Source: Fragilaria crotonensis
Taxonomy: Eukaryota; Bacillariophyta; Fragilariophyceae; Fragilariales; Fragilariaceae
Assembly: GCA_022925895.1 (NCBI GenBank)
Contig: JAKSYS010000710.1
Coordinates: forward strand, 1-31,442
Reading direction: 5' to 3'
Length of the DNA stretch: 31,442 nt
In this document: positions 10,068 through 19,492 of the stretch, one piece after another
Layout of the letters: each line of letters starts with the position of its first letter
How positions within the stretch are numbered: position 1 is the stretch's first letter
Notes under the pieces: model-generated
What the model was told of the DNA's origin: nothing
Database searches by the model: none
What the model saw: the letters and a program-made list of their open reading frames with translations, nothing else
Translations under genes and position numbers: made by a program

Positions 10068-13000
10068 TTACTCTTCTTCGGTTTGTTCTCCGTGTTCATC
10101 TTGTTTCTCGTCCTCACCGTCGGATTCTTCTTCGCACGCGGAAATCCCGCTCTGCGCCGGTTCCAGTACATCATTTTCATCGTCATGGTCCACACCCTCG
10201 ACGACGTTATCGGCACTGTCGGTTGATTGCTCGGCAGTGACTTCGTCCATTTCCTCCGCACCATCAGTCACCAACAATTTTCCCGGCCCTTCAGTTCTTT
10301 CCACACCTGCAGAATCACCTTCAGAGTTGATTGCAGGCACGTCGCCCTCTGATAAGACAAGATCTGCCTCTGCGTCGGTAAGATCCAGCTCTTCAAGCTT
10401 GTTCTTGATGTCTTGCAGAATTTCGTCGAGTTCTGCCGCCTTCTCGAAGTCTTCTTGCTCGGCAGCACCATCGATGTCCGCTTCCACTTGAGCCAGTTTC
10501 TTGTTAAGTTCCCTTGCCTTCATAACGTTCTCCAGAATAACTTCTCCAGAAGAGCGAGATGATATCTGCACTTCAGCTTCCTTAATATCCTCATCGTGGT
10601 GAGCCACTGTAGTTGGTTTGGCCTCCTCAATCTCATCGCCTCCTTCTTCGCTTTCATCGATGTCCCCATAAATGGCTTCCCATCCTCCAAATTTGTGCCC
10701 AAGGGATTGTCCTTCGAGTTTTAAGGCATCGATTTGGCCCTTAAGCACCAGCCCACCAACACCTTTGACAGAATACGGAGAAGCTTTGCCACACACTTTT
10801 TTCTTCGTGTGAAGAAGAGCCTTGATTCTGGTGGCGATCTTTTCCATGGCGACTCTCCCTGACTCCTTCTCCTTTTCGTTTGCGGTGGCTTGCTCTCGCT
10901 CAAGCTCCCTTTGAACCTTTTCGAGAGACGCTTTCGCTTCCTTGTGCCTGATTTTAGCTTCTCCGATGAGTTTGTCTTCAAGTTCTTGGAGACGAGCGCT
11001 GAATTCCTTTATCTCCTTTGACGCTCGTCCAGCAGTCTTGAAGTCTCGCTTGGCTGCAGCCCTCGATTTCTCTTCCTCAAGTTTTGGAAGCTTCTCTTGC
11101 AAACGCCTGCTCTCGCCATCAAAACTGACTAAAGTTGCCTCAGCAACCTTCGCAAGTTGTGCAGCCTCTGATACGGCTGCCTCGCACTTGACCAGATCGG
11201 CTTGAATCTGCGCCAACTTTCCGTCAACTTCTTCATCTTCTTCGCGAATATGCTCAAACGTGACCGCTTGGGAGATGATGTCCTGGAAGGTGCTGGCAAC
11301 ACTTATATTCGCATCGATTTCATCCAAGATGCTGTTGCGCTGTAGCAAAGCCTCTGAGTGAGCAGCTACTTCAGCCTCGTGAGCTTCTTTGAGTCTATGG
11401 TACGCGTTAGACTCGTTTGTCCATTCTTTGTGATTCTCTCTGACCGACATCTCCTTCTTCTGAACTCGCGTGATTTGGCGGTTGAATTTGACTAAAACCT
11501 TGGAAATGTCAGCATCTTGAGCCAGCATTTTCATTTTGAGTTGTTGGGCTTCTATTTCCTTCAGTCGCAGCTGTTCTCTTAGATCATCCATCTCTCGCTC
11601 GACTGCAGTAAGCTTTTCCCTCGATTCTTCGCGAAGTTTCTCAAGTTCAGCAGTCTGATCGGCGATCGCATCATCCAGTTCTTTTCGTTCCATCTTGACC
11701 AGAGACTCATCACGTTCAAGATGTTTCAGTTCACCCTTGAGGCGCTCATTCTCGCCGGAAAGTTGTCGGGCAGTAACAGCGAATCGTGCCATGATATCTG
11801 AGGGATCATCTGCGTGCTTCTGCTTGGATTTAAAATCCTCCAAATCCGATGCGACACTCTCAAAGCACTTTGTAACCCCATTTACGACTCGAGGCGTCTG
11901 TTCGTCCAACTGCGCTAACGCCTTTCCGATATTGTCGAGAATGGCAGTACACTCAGCTCTTTCACGATTGTGACCCTCCAAGACAACCTGGAGACGATCC
12001 GCCAGCTCAAAGTCTTCTTGTTCTGCTGCTTCCATCTGCTGCGTCTCAGTCTGGACGATTTGCTGAGCAGCGAGGCGTTCCTTGGCGAGGGCCACGAAAC
12101 GCTCTTCCAGCAACATGTTGCGTTGCTGACGAAGCTCTCCGACTTTGTTCATGGCCCTTCGGACATCGCTTGCAAACTGTTGCAGAATAATGTCCATGAG
12201 TTGACGAGGCGATGGAGGTGGAGGAGCTACGGCCTTGACACCCCAGGATGGAACAGAGACTTGGCTAGTAGCAGCAAGTTCCGACGCCGGTTTACCCCAC
12301 GTGGGATTAGCTTCAGTGACAGGCGGCCTATCCCAGACAGTCTTGGCAGGATCGACATCAAACTCGTGTTTGGTCATCTTCATCATGTGTCGCTCCGCCA
12401 TTGCCCTTTTGATTTCTTCCTGCTCCCGAAGAATCCTTTCTGCCTGTGTTTCAGGGCCAGTATGCAGCGACGCATCAGGTGTGGGAATCATGAGCGAAGA
12501 CTCACTGCTACGGGAGCTCGTCCCTGCCATAACACCACCAATCGAACCGCTGCGTTCGGATCCCTCGTTTGTGCCCTTGCTGCGCAGTCCACCAAACCAG
12601 GAAAAAGCACTCTTTTGACTAGCCGAGTGAGCGTCCTTGACCGCCTCTCTGGCCAGGCGAGCCTGTGCTTCTTCCGCGGCACGCTGTGCTTCCACTAGCT
12701 CGTCGTCCACATCCGGGCTGTATATCGATGTAGGACTCTTGAGACTAACATTGGAAGCGGTATCTTCGGGAGCAACCGAAACCAACTTGCTCTGTTCCTG
12801 CTGTTTTTGCTGCAAAAACTCTTCAGCACGACGAAGCGCATCCTCGGCTGCATCCCTGGTCAGGACCGGTTGTTCACCACCGGCGTCACCACCACCACCA
12901 ACGGCACCAACACTAGTACTAGTACTAGCACCACCTCCCGGCGATCCAAAACTTCCAGATGTTGGAATTGCTGCCCCGGTACCGACTTTGGGAGCGCGGG

Positions 13001-13430
13001 AACGACGCTTGATATTCTTGCGCTGGGCCACACCTGCCCCGCCAAAGGTTACGCCAGCCCCAGCAATGCCACCGCCACCTTCGTCTGAAGAACTCATCAT
13101 GAACGAGGGAGGCCGGTCGGCGACGAGAGTCGGAGTACTCAGAAAGGAGAAACCACTGTTGTTCGACTCCGGCGCAGCAGCGGCTGGCGATGGAGGTTCA
13201 GGGTTGGATAGGAAACTAAATCCGGATGCACCTGCCGGAGATGGATGTTCGACGGGAATGCTTGGTACACTGCTTCCCATGAAGCTAAACGCCGATGGCG
13301 GTGCTGCAGACTCCGCTGGTGTGGGGATGGAAGGTCCAGTCATGAAGGAGAAGGAAGATCCAGAATGCAGCTCCGGCTGCTTCTCTTCCTTCTTATCAGA
13401 TGCACCCTTTATCTCAAGGCCTCCAAACAT
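10068..13430 (-). CDS. Large coiled-coil protein with FSF[LM] repeats and UVR-like motifs
   Basis: An uninterrupted 1120-residue frame from ATG 13430. The N-terminal ~110 residues carry four FSF[LM] motifs (residues 27-30, 48-51, 71-74, 94-97), spaced 21-23 residues apart in a Pro/Ser/Ala-rich, probably disordered context; they resemble short linear docking motifs. A Gly-rich stretch follows (~120-190). From about 425 onward the sequence is strongly helical coiled coil, rich in Glu, Lys, Ala and Leu. Three segments resemble UVR motifs: EQEDFELADRLQ (~469), AAAKRDFKTAGRAS (~790) and EQEDFEKAAELDEI (~989). The C-terminus is extremely acidic. I do not recognise an orthologue. The composition suggests a scaffold or tether that binds partners through its FSF[LM] repeats. 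The Ser/Thr-rich C-terminal third could be regulatory. It has no membrane segment or targeting peptide. Confidence 0.85.
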   Translation of the reverse strand: MFGGLEIKGASDKKEEKQPELHSGSSFSFMTGPSIPTPAESAAPPSAFSFMGSSVPSIPVEHPSPAGASGFSFLSNPEPPSPAAAAPESNNSGFSFLSTPTLVADRPPSFMMSSSDEGGGGIAGAGVTFGGAGVAQRKNIKRRSRAPKVGTGAAIPTSGSFGSPGGGASTSTSVGAVGGGGDAGGEQPVLTRDAAEDALRRAEEFLQQKQQEQSKLVSVAPEDTASNVSLKSPTSIYSPDVDDELVEAQRAAEEAQARLAREAVKDAHSASQKSAFSWFGGLRSKGTNEGSERSGSIGGVMAGTSSRSSESSLMIPTPDASLHTGPETQAERILREQEEIKRAMAERHMMKMTKHEFDVDPAKTVWDRPPVTEANPTWGKPASELAATSQVSVPSWGVKAVAPPPPSPRQLMDIILQQFASDVRRAMNKVGELRQQRNMLLEERFVALAKERLAAQQIVQTETQQMEAAEQEDFELADRLQVVLEGHNRERAECTAILDNIGKALAQLDEQTPRVVNGVTKCFESVASDLEDFKSKQKHADDPSDIMARFAVTARQLSGENERLKGELKHLERDESLVKMERKELDDAIADQTAELEKLREESREKLTAVEREMDDLREQLRLKEIEAQQLKMKMLAQDADISKVLVKFNRQITRVQKKEMSVRENHKEWTNESNAYHRLKEAHEAEVAAHSEALLQRNSILDEIDANISVASTFQDIISQAVTFEHIREEDEEVDGKLAQIQADLVKCEAAVSEAAQLAKVAEATLVSFDGESRRLQEKLPKLEEEKSRAAAKRDFKTAGRASKEIKEFSARLQELEDKLIGEAKIRHKEAKASLEKVQRELEREQATANEKEKESGRVAMEKIATRIKALLHTKKKVCGKASPYSVKGVGGLVLKGQIDALKLEGQSLGHKFGGWEAIYGDIDESEEGGDEIEEAKPTTVAHHDEDIKEAEVQISSRSSGEVILENVMKARELNKKLAQVEADIDGAAEQEDFEKAAELDEILQDIKNKLEELDLTDAEADLVLSEGDVPAINSEGDSAGVERTEGPGKLLVTDGAEEMDEVTAEQSTDSADNVVEGVDHDDENDVLEPAQSGISACEEESDGEDEKQDEHGEQTEEE

Positions 13431-13825
13431 GACGATAGCGTGTTTGTATAAGACTGTTCAACGACAAAAGGGGAAGAGAGAAACAAGGTAATGGTGTTAC
13501 CCTTGTGACCAGTACTTGCAATGCCAAGAACCGAGAGATGAAGGGAATGCATTTACGTCCAATGTTTGCGGCGTTCGTGACTCGAGTCCTCGCACTCCGA
13601 CTGCGTTGCCGCGTAGGACTGTACGGTGTATGCCACTCTTGCGGTACTACCGGTAGTAGCAGTTGGTGGAGGATCGCAAATTGGACAAATGACTGTGAAA
13701 GCATTGTTGCTCCTACTACCCGTACAGGTAGTAGCGACAAGGATATCATTATCTATTTTGTGCTCTCATTACTGTCAGTAATATGATACAGTACAGTAGG
13801 TTCACTCATCACGATCGCGACTTTC
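13431..13825. promoter_or_regulatory. Spacer with two inverted repeats upstream of the coiled-coil gene
   Basis: 395 bp between the coiled-coil gene start and the adenylate kinase stop, both on the minus strand. It contains a perfect 14-bp palindrome TACTACCGGTAGTA (13645-13658). About 55 bp further on is a hairpin with 8-bp arms CTACTACC/GGTAGTAG (13713-13734, 6-nt loop). Both share the word TACTACC. ACAGTACAGTA occurs near 13790. No gene is supported. Confidence 0.4.
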
Positions 13826-14462
13826 TCAAGCTGTGCGTTTCAATGCGGCCAAAACCTCAGCCCAGACCCCATCCATATCCTGATTGGCATTCACACCCCG
13901 AACAACACCATGAGGTTTGTAATGATCCAAAATAGGAACAGTCTCACCATGGTATCCCTGTAAACGCTTAACCAACGCAGCTGCAGTGTCATCAGGACGC
14001 TGCATCAGTGGTTCCTTCGTCACATCGTCCAACATACTTTCCGGAATGGGCTTTCCATGGGCATCGAGCTTCATAGACTTGGGTGGTGCGAATTTGACGT
14101 GATATGAACGATGACTTGTGAATCCATCGTCCACAAATACGCTCTTCAATACTTCATCCAGAACTTTCAATTCCACAACCTTGGTAACAGAGGCACCTTC
14201 TTCTGCAACATGGCATCAGAGCTCGTGCTTGTTCCAACGTACGGGAATCCGTCAAGATGAACCCAAAACGGCAATCTTCGTGCTTGATGCGATCGCGAAT
14301 GATGCCCACGACAATGTCGTCACTGACTAGTCCACCGGCCTTCATAACTGCTTGCGCCTTTTTCCGATGTCCGTTTGAGCACTAACGGCCTCACGCAACA
14401 TGTCGCCGGTCGAGTTGAGGACCCCAACAAATCTTCAATCTTAGGTCCGTGAGTACCCTTTC

Positions 14463-14604
14463 CTGATGCATTGTAGTGTATGTCGTTGCGTGTTTGCTTG
14501 GGAACATTGGGCGAGTCATTGTGAAAATGACGAAGAAATTGAGCGGATTGTGAGATTCGTGTCAAGAAATCTAGTCTCAAACGAGATTCATCGCAGGAAC
14601 GTAC
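14463..14604 (-). other. Intron splitting the adenylate kinase P-loop
   Basis: A 142-nt intron on the minus strand with donor GTACGTTCC and acceptor GCATCAG. Splicing joins GCT-G to GA-AAG-GGT, giving A-G-K-G and completing the P-loop. This fit to an invariant motif strongly supports both splice sites. Confidence 0.8.
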
Positions 14605-14728
14605 CAGCTCCTGGAGGTCAAAGAAATCAAAATATTACGTGGCCAGTACTTCCAAACTTGTCTTCGACTTCTTTCTTGACTTCGACTGTCGACTTGCCTC
14701 CCAGGATACCATTCTGAGTCTTCTCCGA

Positions 14729-14817
14729 CTGCAATAAGGCGAAATGTGAGTGCGAGTCGTGCGACGCAATTCCCCTCCGACCTCCCCCATAACCTATTTC
14801 ATATCGATGGATCGTAC
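14729..14817 (-). other. First intron of the adenylate kinase gene
   Basis: An 89-nt phase-0 intron with donor GAG|GTACGATCC and acceptor CGCCTTATTGCAG. It joins the presequence exon (ending ...IATRE) to the exon starting SEKTQNG in the same frame. Confidence 0.65.
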
Positions 14818-15411
14818 CTCTCGCGTGGCAATGGCAATGGAAAGTGCGGCGACACCTGCCGCCGCCAGGAGCGGAGTCAAGGAACGAGGAGGTTGCGATC
14901 GTGCCGCAGTGCTGAAACATGCTCGTGGAGGAGCGCGTGCTGCGAAACGACGGGCGACAGTGGAGGCCAACATACTGGTTGTTGTGCAATTTGTAAAAAG
15001 AGGTGGATGCTGGTTGCGCAATGACGATGCCCTTGTGCAGTACTGGTAGCTGTGGACATTTTTGGAATGAAAGACAGCGTCGGGTGATTTGAAGGATTGA
15101 CGGACGGACGGAAGGAACCGAGGAACTGTTTTTCGCATCGAGGCGTTACCGTGTGTGATGGTTTGCAAGGTTCTTGCTGACGACGACTCAATCACTTTCA
15201 TCGATGAAAGACCTGTGGAACGAAGTGAGTTCATGGCAAACATTTTGAAGTGTATAATTACCGACAATTTTTTAGAGTACAACTCGAAACGATGAATGAT
15301 GACAATTTATCGGGAGAAAGAAAGATGCAAATATGTCTTTTCAAGATCTTGCACAGCAGCTGGTCAGGTGAATTGTACATTGTATAGACTAGTGGGTTCC
15401 TCACAACTGAT

Positions 15412-15482
15412 CGGAGTATGATATATACTACAGGTCTACAGGATACAGGACGCACGCAGTACCCAAAACTGGTCATACTCCG
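15412..15482. repeat. Small inverted repeat, 10-bp arms
   Basis: CGGAGTATGA near 15412 and its complement TCATACTCCG near 15474 face each other across about 50 nt. The right arm belongs to a 15-bp word that recurs near 15823. It could be a remnant of a small non-autonomous element; no target duplication was established. Confidence 0.4.
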
Positions 15483-15842
15483 TAGTTCCGTAGCCCATCA
15501 GACCTACTACAGTAGCATACTTTTTGGTACCAACGTAAGCTACTTCATGACGTACAGTACACAGTACCCACAGACCCCCCAGAGTTGTGCTATCATGCCC
15601 CAGTATTGCAGTTCATCGCACGGTATGTTTTACAGTAGCATTTGTGAAGCAACCCCTGCTCACACCAAATTCCGTGAGTATTCCATCCAGTAACTTTGAA
15701 TTCGTACAGTACTGTATTTCAGTAAAGTAACTCACTGTCGTTTCAACATGAATTACCATCCATTTATGTACTGTAGACCTGTAGTACATGGAATCCACGT
15801 AACAGTACAACAGTACCCCAGAGTGGTCATACTCCGTAACAA

Positions 15843-15875
15843 ACACACACACACACACACACACACACGCACGCA
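15843..15875. repeat. (CA)n microsatellite
   Basis: About thirteen CA dinucleotides followed by CGCACGCAC, in the spacer upstream of the OGFOD1 gene. Confidence 0.95.
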
Positions 15876-16251
15876 CAAAGCAAATTAAAAAAGGAGTAGG
15901 ATATAGAGTGTATAGATATATATAGTGTATGAACATAAATACGTTAATTACTAATTTATCCAACGCCCGCGAACTTCTCAGGACAGATTCCAGACGGTCT
16001 ACATCGAAAACTGGAACCACCGATCTGAAATCTGAAACCTTCGTAATCCAGCACGATCAAATCCGAACAACCACAACACACAACCGAACCGAGGAATCGC
16101 GACAACAGGGTCAAGTGTCAACAAGCTTTGTGCCTCGAACAACTGACGCGTCGTCAATAATACTGAAAGAAGCGAAAGTTCAGTGTCTTCTTGTCACCGT
16201 AGCACGTGTTGGCTCTCACCTTTTCATCACCGGAACAACAATCAACTCAAG

Positions 16252-18144
16252 ATGTCGCCACCTGACTCCAAACGAGCCAAAACGAACGCTGCACTTGACA
16301 TTGTGTCGCGCGCTATTTTCGAATCGGAGGATGCTCTAAGGCAGGCCTACATTGACGCCAAACCATACCCACACGGTCGATTGGAAGGCATGTTCCAACC
16401 AGGCTTTCTCGGTACGTACATCTTTTGTTTCCTTCTCCCTGCATAATGTTCTGCAAGCGATTACTCATGCAGAAACACAATCCACTCGTCATCAGAACAA
16501 GTGACAGAAGAGCTTGGCCAGAATACCAAAGTAAAGTTCAAATTTAAGGAATCAGATCTGTTCCGCGTTTATCAAAGCATCGACCTTGGCAACCTGGCAC
16601 CGGACACTCTTGAGAATCAAGAGCATTTCCCCAACCTCTTGAAGCTCAAGGCCGCTCTGTATTCCGCTGATTATCGTGCCTTTATCGAACGCATCGCGCA
16701 TTTGCCAAAGGGCACCTTGACAGATGAGGTCGACTGTGCCGCTAATTGTCACGCCCCAGGGTGTCATTTACTCTGCCATGATGATGTTATTGGAACGAGA
16801 AAGGTATCGTACATTATCTATCTGACCGAACCTGAATGGACACCCGAGGAAGGTGGGGCATTGGAATTGTATAATCATGATGCCGTTCCAGGTAAGTTGC
16901 GAGTGCCACAAGTGACTCCGTCCAAGACGATCTTGCCCATCTTCAACAGTATGGCCTACTTTGAAGTCAAACCGGGAACATCTTTTCACGCAGTTCAAGA
17001 AGTCTTTGGCGACAGACCGCGCCTCTCAATTCAGGGATGGTACCATGCTGTTGATGTGCCACAGGGAATGGAAGGAGCAACGTTGAATCGACTCAAAAGT
17101 ACTGAAAAGGGAGAAGATACAGAAGGGGAGTTTGGAGACTTTGAAGTCGCTGAAGATGTTATAGACACATCCGAGGCAGCTAGTGACACCCTGTCGGATG
17201 CGGACCGGGCCTTTCTAAGAAACTACATCAATGAAACCTACCTAACTCCGGATTCGATGCAGGAAATTAGGCAGCATTTTGAGAACGTATCGTCGGTCCA
17301 GCTACGTCATTTTCTGTGTCAACCGCTGATGGATAAACTAAAGTTGCAACTCTCGGGAGAAGACTTGGGCAATGGCAAGCCGGCTCTAGACTATCGACTC
17401 TTTGAATCCGCCGACGACGCAAATGGCAGCGCGGGTCATGGAAAGTGGACCTTGGTTGGACCAGCTCACAAACAACGGTTTTTGGCGTACACCGGCCGCA
17501 GCAGTGGCAATGATATGGGATCACTTCTTTTGCGCGTCAAGGAGCACCTCTTCCAAAGTCCCGAATTTGGTCGGTTCCTGCAGCATACTACAAGCCTCGG
17601 CATGCCAAAAGGTCATCGAGGTCGTGTGCGTCGGTTCCGTCCGGGCCTGGACTACACAGTGGCACATTATGGAATTTTGACGACTGAGTCCGTCCTCGAT
17701 GCGACGCTATGTGTGTGTGCTGGCAATGGAGAGCAATGTCGAGTGGATGAAGAAACAGGGGAGCTGATTGGTACGGATGCCGATGCAGTATGGGAATCGG
17801 GTGACTGCGGCGGATTTGAGTGCTATATCGCTGCTGACGACGAGGACGAAGGAGGGAAAGAAGCGGCCGATGAGTACAATGAAGATGCAGAAACTGATCT
17901 TCTCAGCGTCTCAGCTAGCAACAACACCCTATCACTCGTATACCGAGATCTTGGCACCATACGATTCGTCAAGTATGTTGGTTGTAGAGCACCAAGCTCT
18001 CGATGGGATGTATCGATGGAATACGAGCTAGAAGACACTGGTGATGATGAAAATGGTAGTGAAGGTGATGATGGCGACGATGATGACGAAAATGGTAGTG
18101 AAGGTGACGATGGTGATGACGATGTGGCTGTCAATGAACAATAG
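16252..18144 (+). CDS. OGFOD1/Tpa1-type prolyl hydroxylase (two exons)
   Basis: Exon 1 is 16252-16411 and exon 2 is 16496-18144, 602 residues in all. ATG 16252 begins MSPPDSKRAKTNAALD, and splicing gives ...QPGFL-E-QVTEELG. The first double-stranded beta-helix domain has CHAPGCHLLCHDDVIGTRKV with the iron ligands H148 and D150 (HxD), the distal ligand H218 in GTSFHAV, and the 2-oxoglutarate-binding R229 in RLSIQGWYH. A second, degenerate domain follows (from about residue 290), as in yeast Tpa1 and human OGFOD1. Known role of the family: 2-oxoglutarate- and Fe(II)-dependent hydroxylation of a conserved proline in ribosomal protein uS12, linked to translation fidelity and oxygen sensing. The C-terminus is very acidic because of a duplicated 13-residue unit. 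The frame is clean. Confidence 0.93.
16412..16495 (+). other. OGFOD1 intron
   Basis: An 84-nt intron with donor GTACGT and acceptor CATCAG. An earlier AG at 16471-16472 would put exon 2 in the wrong frame, so 16494-16495 is chosen; it creates a Glu codon across the junction. Confidence 0.8.
18043..18120 (+). repeat. 39-bp tandem repeat in the OGFOD1 C-terminus
   Basis: Two adjacent 39-bp units (18043-18081 and 18082-18120) each encode DDENGSEGDDGDD. They differ only by a few third-position changes, pointing to a not very recent in-frame duplication. Confidence 0.9.
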
Positions 18145-18557
18145 AACCCTGCTGATCAATACACGTCGAGGCGGTGGCGGTAGTTTCCACTGAGTAAGAC
18201 ACATGGGTTGATCGATGATCAATCAATGATAAGCATTGGAGTCTCCGGCACTCAGCTAAAGCGTCACATTCTAAGGCTACGTACCTTCGAGGCCACGTTC
18301 GGAGTGTCGTTGTTCGATAACTCAGGTGTCGCATGTCGTGGTATCAGACTGTTTGTGCTAATGTGTTGCCATTGGCGAGAGATGGGTGGTCGCGGCCGTT
18401 GATATTGATGATGGTTGCTTAACCTCTGAGCTATTGAGTCTAGGCTATTGGAGCTAAGCTAGAACATAGAAACGAAGAAAGTGTCGATGGTCGAGATTTT
18501 TCTCAAGCCAAATCTGAAGTAGTGTTGGTCCAAGTTGGTAGACCACTATTTACTTTA
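18145..18557. other. Intergenic spacer between convergent genes
   Basis: 413 bp between converging stop codons. I see no gene, RNA or clear repeat, apart from a small word TGATCAAT...GATCGATGATCAATCAATGAT near 18155-18230. Confidence 0.4.
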
Positions 18558-19331
18558 CTACTTCCAATACTTCGGAATGGCCCCAAGTCCTGTTTCTGGG
18601 TCAAACAGACCACGCTCGAGCCAAAGTTGACCACCTGGCCAATCTGGGAACCAACCGGCATAGGCAAAGTTAAATGCCTCAATATCAGCAAGACCCAGCA
18701 GACCCAACAAGGTCACAATGGAAGCCCATCCAGTTGCCTTGGAATACAGAAGATCGATCTTGAATTTGTTGAGACTCTCCTTATAGGAATCGATTTTCTT
18801 TTGTGCAACCTCTGGATTGCTGACTGGGGTCGATTGAGCGAAACAGTCAAAGACAGCCCGAACAGCCAGTGGATCGGCACCAGCATTCGCCTTGGCAAAG
18901 GCCTCAAAAGTAAGGTATCCGCTGGCCGCAAGAAAGTTTCCTTCCACAGGATACTTTTTGACAATCTGTTCGACCGATAGTTTATTGTTGACGATCAAAT
19001 TCACATCAAAGGTACTGACATCTCGAGGGTAGCCGCACAATGGAGACAGACCGACCAATTCGCCCTTGTTTTTGGTCACTGTTTTCCCTAGTTCTGATAT
19101 TTCCAAAACGTTACTATACATGCGGGGAAAGGCACTGCGGGCAAGACCTGCGGCACCGGAAGCTCCGAAGAACCAAAAAAAGAAGTTCGACCGGGCTAAA
19201 GCCATTTCCGGGGTCAAATCGTCGGCAGTCAAATGCATGCGAGCGCCGGAGTGTGGAGGGGTGTAGATTGGAGCAAACGCTCCAATCATGGATAGTCCCG
19301 CGAGGAAGAAAAGGACAATACACCGCAACAT
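18558..19331 (-). CDS. Plastid-targeted membrane protein of unknown function
   Basis: 257 residues from ATG 19331. The N-terminus MLRCIVLFFLAGLSMIGAFA is a signal peptide ending in GA|FAP, the aromatic-at-cleavage motif of diatom plastid preproteins. It is followed by a transit-like stretch (PIYTPPHSGARMHLTADD). The mature protein has a hydrophobic SNFFFWFFGASGAAGLARSA segment and a second one, GWASIVTLLGLLGLADIEAF, near the C-terminus, so it is probably a thylakoid or inner-envelope protein with two membrane spans. Aromatic/Gly/Pro-rich sequence (FAYAGWFPDWPGGQLWLERG) follows the second span. I do not recognise a named family; an association with photosystems is only a guess. A copia element is inserted about 160 bp upstream of the start. 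Confidence 0.8.
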   Translation of the reverse strand: MLRCIVLFFLAGLSMIGAFAPIYTPPHSGARMHLTADDLTPEMALARSNFFFWFFGASGAAGLARSAFPRMYSNVLEISELGKTVTKNKGELVGLSPLCGYPRDVSTFDVNLIVNNKLSVEQIVKKYPVEGNFLAASGYLTFEAFAKANAGADPLAVRAVFDCFAQSTPVSNPEVAQKKIDSYKESLNKFKIDLLYSKATGWASIVTLLGLLGLADIEAFNFAYAGWFPDWPGGQLWLERGLFDPETGLGAIPKYWK

Positions 19332-19487
19332 CCTGTACAATGAGTTAGTGTGGAGTGTGGTGTGTGGTGTGGGTGGAGCAAAACGTATTCACGGCCTTCA
19401 TGCATTGGCATTCTGTGATTTGGGATTCAGTGATGTGGCATGCGGCATGCGACATGCGACCATGATGTACTGGTACTTGTATTGGTA
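19332..19487. promoter_or_regulatory. Residual promoter between the plastid-protein gene and the copia element
   Basis: 156 bp including a GT-rich run (TGGAGTGTGGTGTGTGGTGT near 19350) and three GTAC words in GATGTACTGGTACTTGTATT and the next ten bases. The 5-bp target duplication follows immediately. Confidence 0.4.
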
Positions 19488-19492
19488 CTCCG
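19488..19492. repeat. Target-site duplication, left copy (CTCCG)
   Basis: CTCCG directly precedes the left LTR and is repeated at 27559-27563 directly after the right LTR, as expected for 5-bp staggered integration. Confidence 0.8.

Larger units (their letters stand above)
13826..14973 (-). pseudogene. Adenylate kinase with mitochondrial-type presequence, three exons, frame broken many times
   Basis: Exon 1 (14973-14818) encodes an Arg/Ala/Ser-rich presequence, MLASTVARRFAARAPPRACF, and a hydrophobic segment. Exon 2 (14728-14605) carries KTQNGILGGKST and YWPRNILI. Exon 3 (14462-13826) carries [58 protein letters not shown] and PLMQRPDDTAAALVKRL, the usual adenylate kinase order up to the C-terminus. 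Joining exon 2 to exon 3 at the GTACGT donor and the CAG acceptor recreates the P-loop GPPGAGKGTHGPK. At about a dozen points the frame slips, and every slip is repaired by adding back bases in a short run or repeat: mostly one, sometimes two, and about five in the SGRSYH region. The flanking genes are clean. Either this is a decayed copy or the consensus is poor here. Known role of the family: ATP + AMP to 2 ADP, probably in mitochondria. Confidence 0.8.
14974..16251. other. 1.28 kb divergent spacer, GTAC-rich, with microsatellite
   Basis: It lies between the adenylate kinase start (minus) and the OGFOD1 start (plus). 15361-15840 holds about twelve GTAC tetramers, often as ACAGTAC or TACTGTA. 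A direct repeat TGGTCATACTCCGTA occurs near 15471 and 15823. A short GACGGACGGACGGAAGG run lies near 15095. No gene is supported. Confidence 0.5.

Noticed and set aside
12637-13491. 284-codon plus-strand open frame opposite the coiled-coil gene
   Set aside because: It mirrors the Gly/Ser/Ala-rich N-terminus of the minus-strand gene, is Ser/Ala/Pro-rich by composition, and has no recognisable domain.
14974-15282. In-frame extension upstream of the adenylate kinase ATG
   Set aside because: Starting at 14973 gives a compact mitochondrial presequence; the upstream stretch is Ser/Thr-rich without conserved features and is more likely 5' leader.
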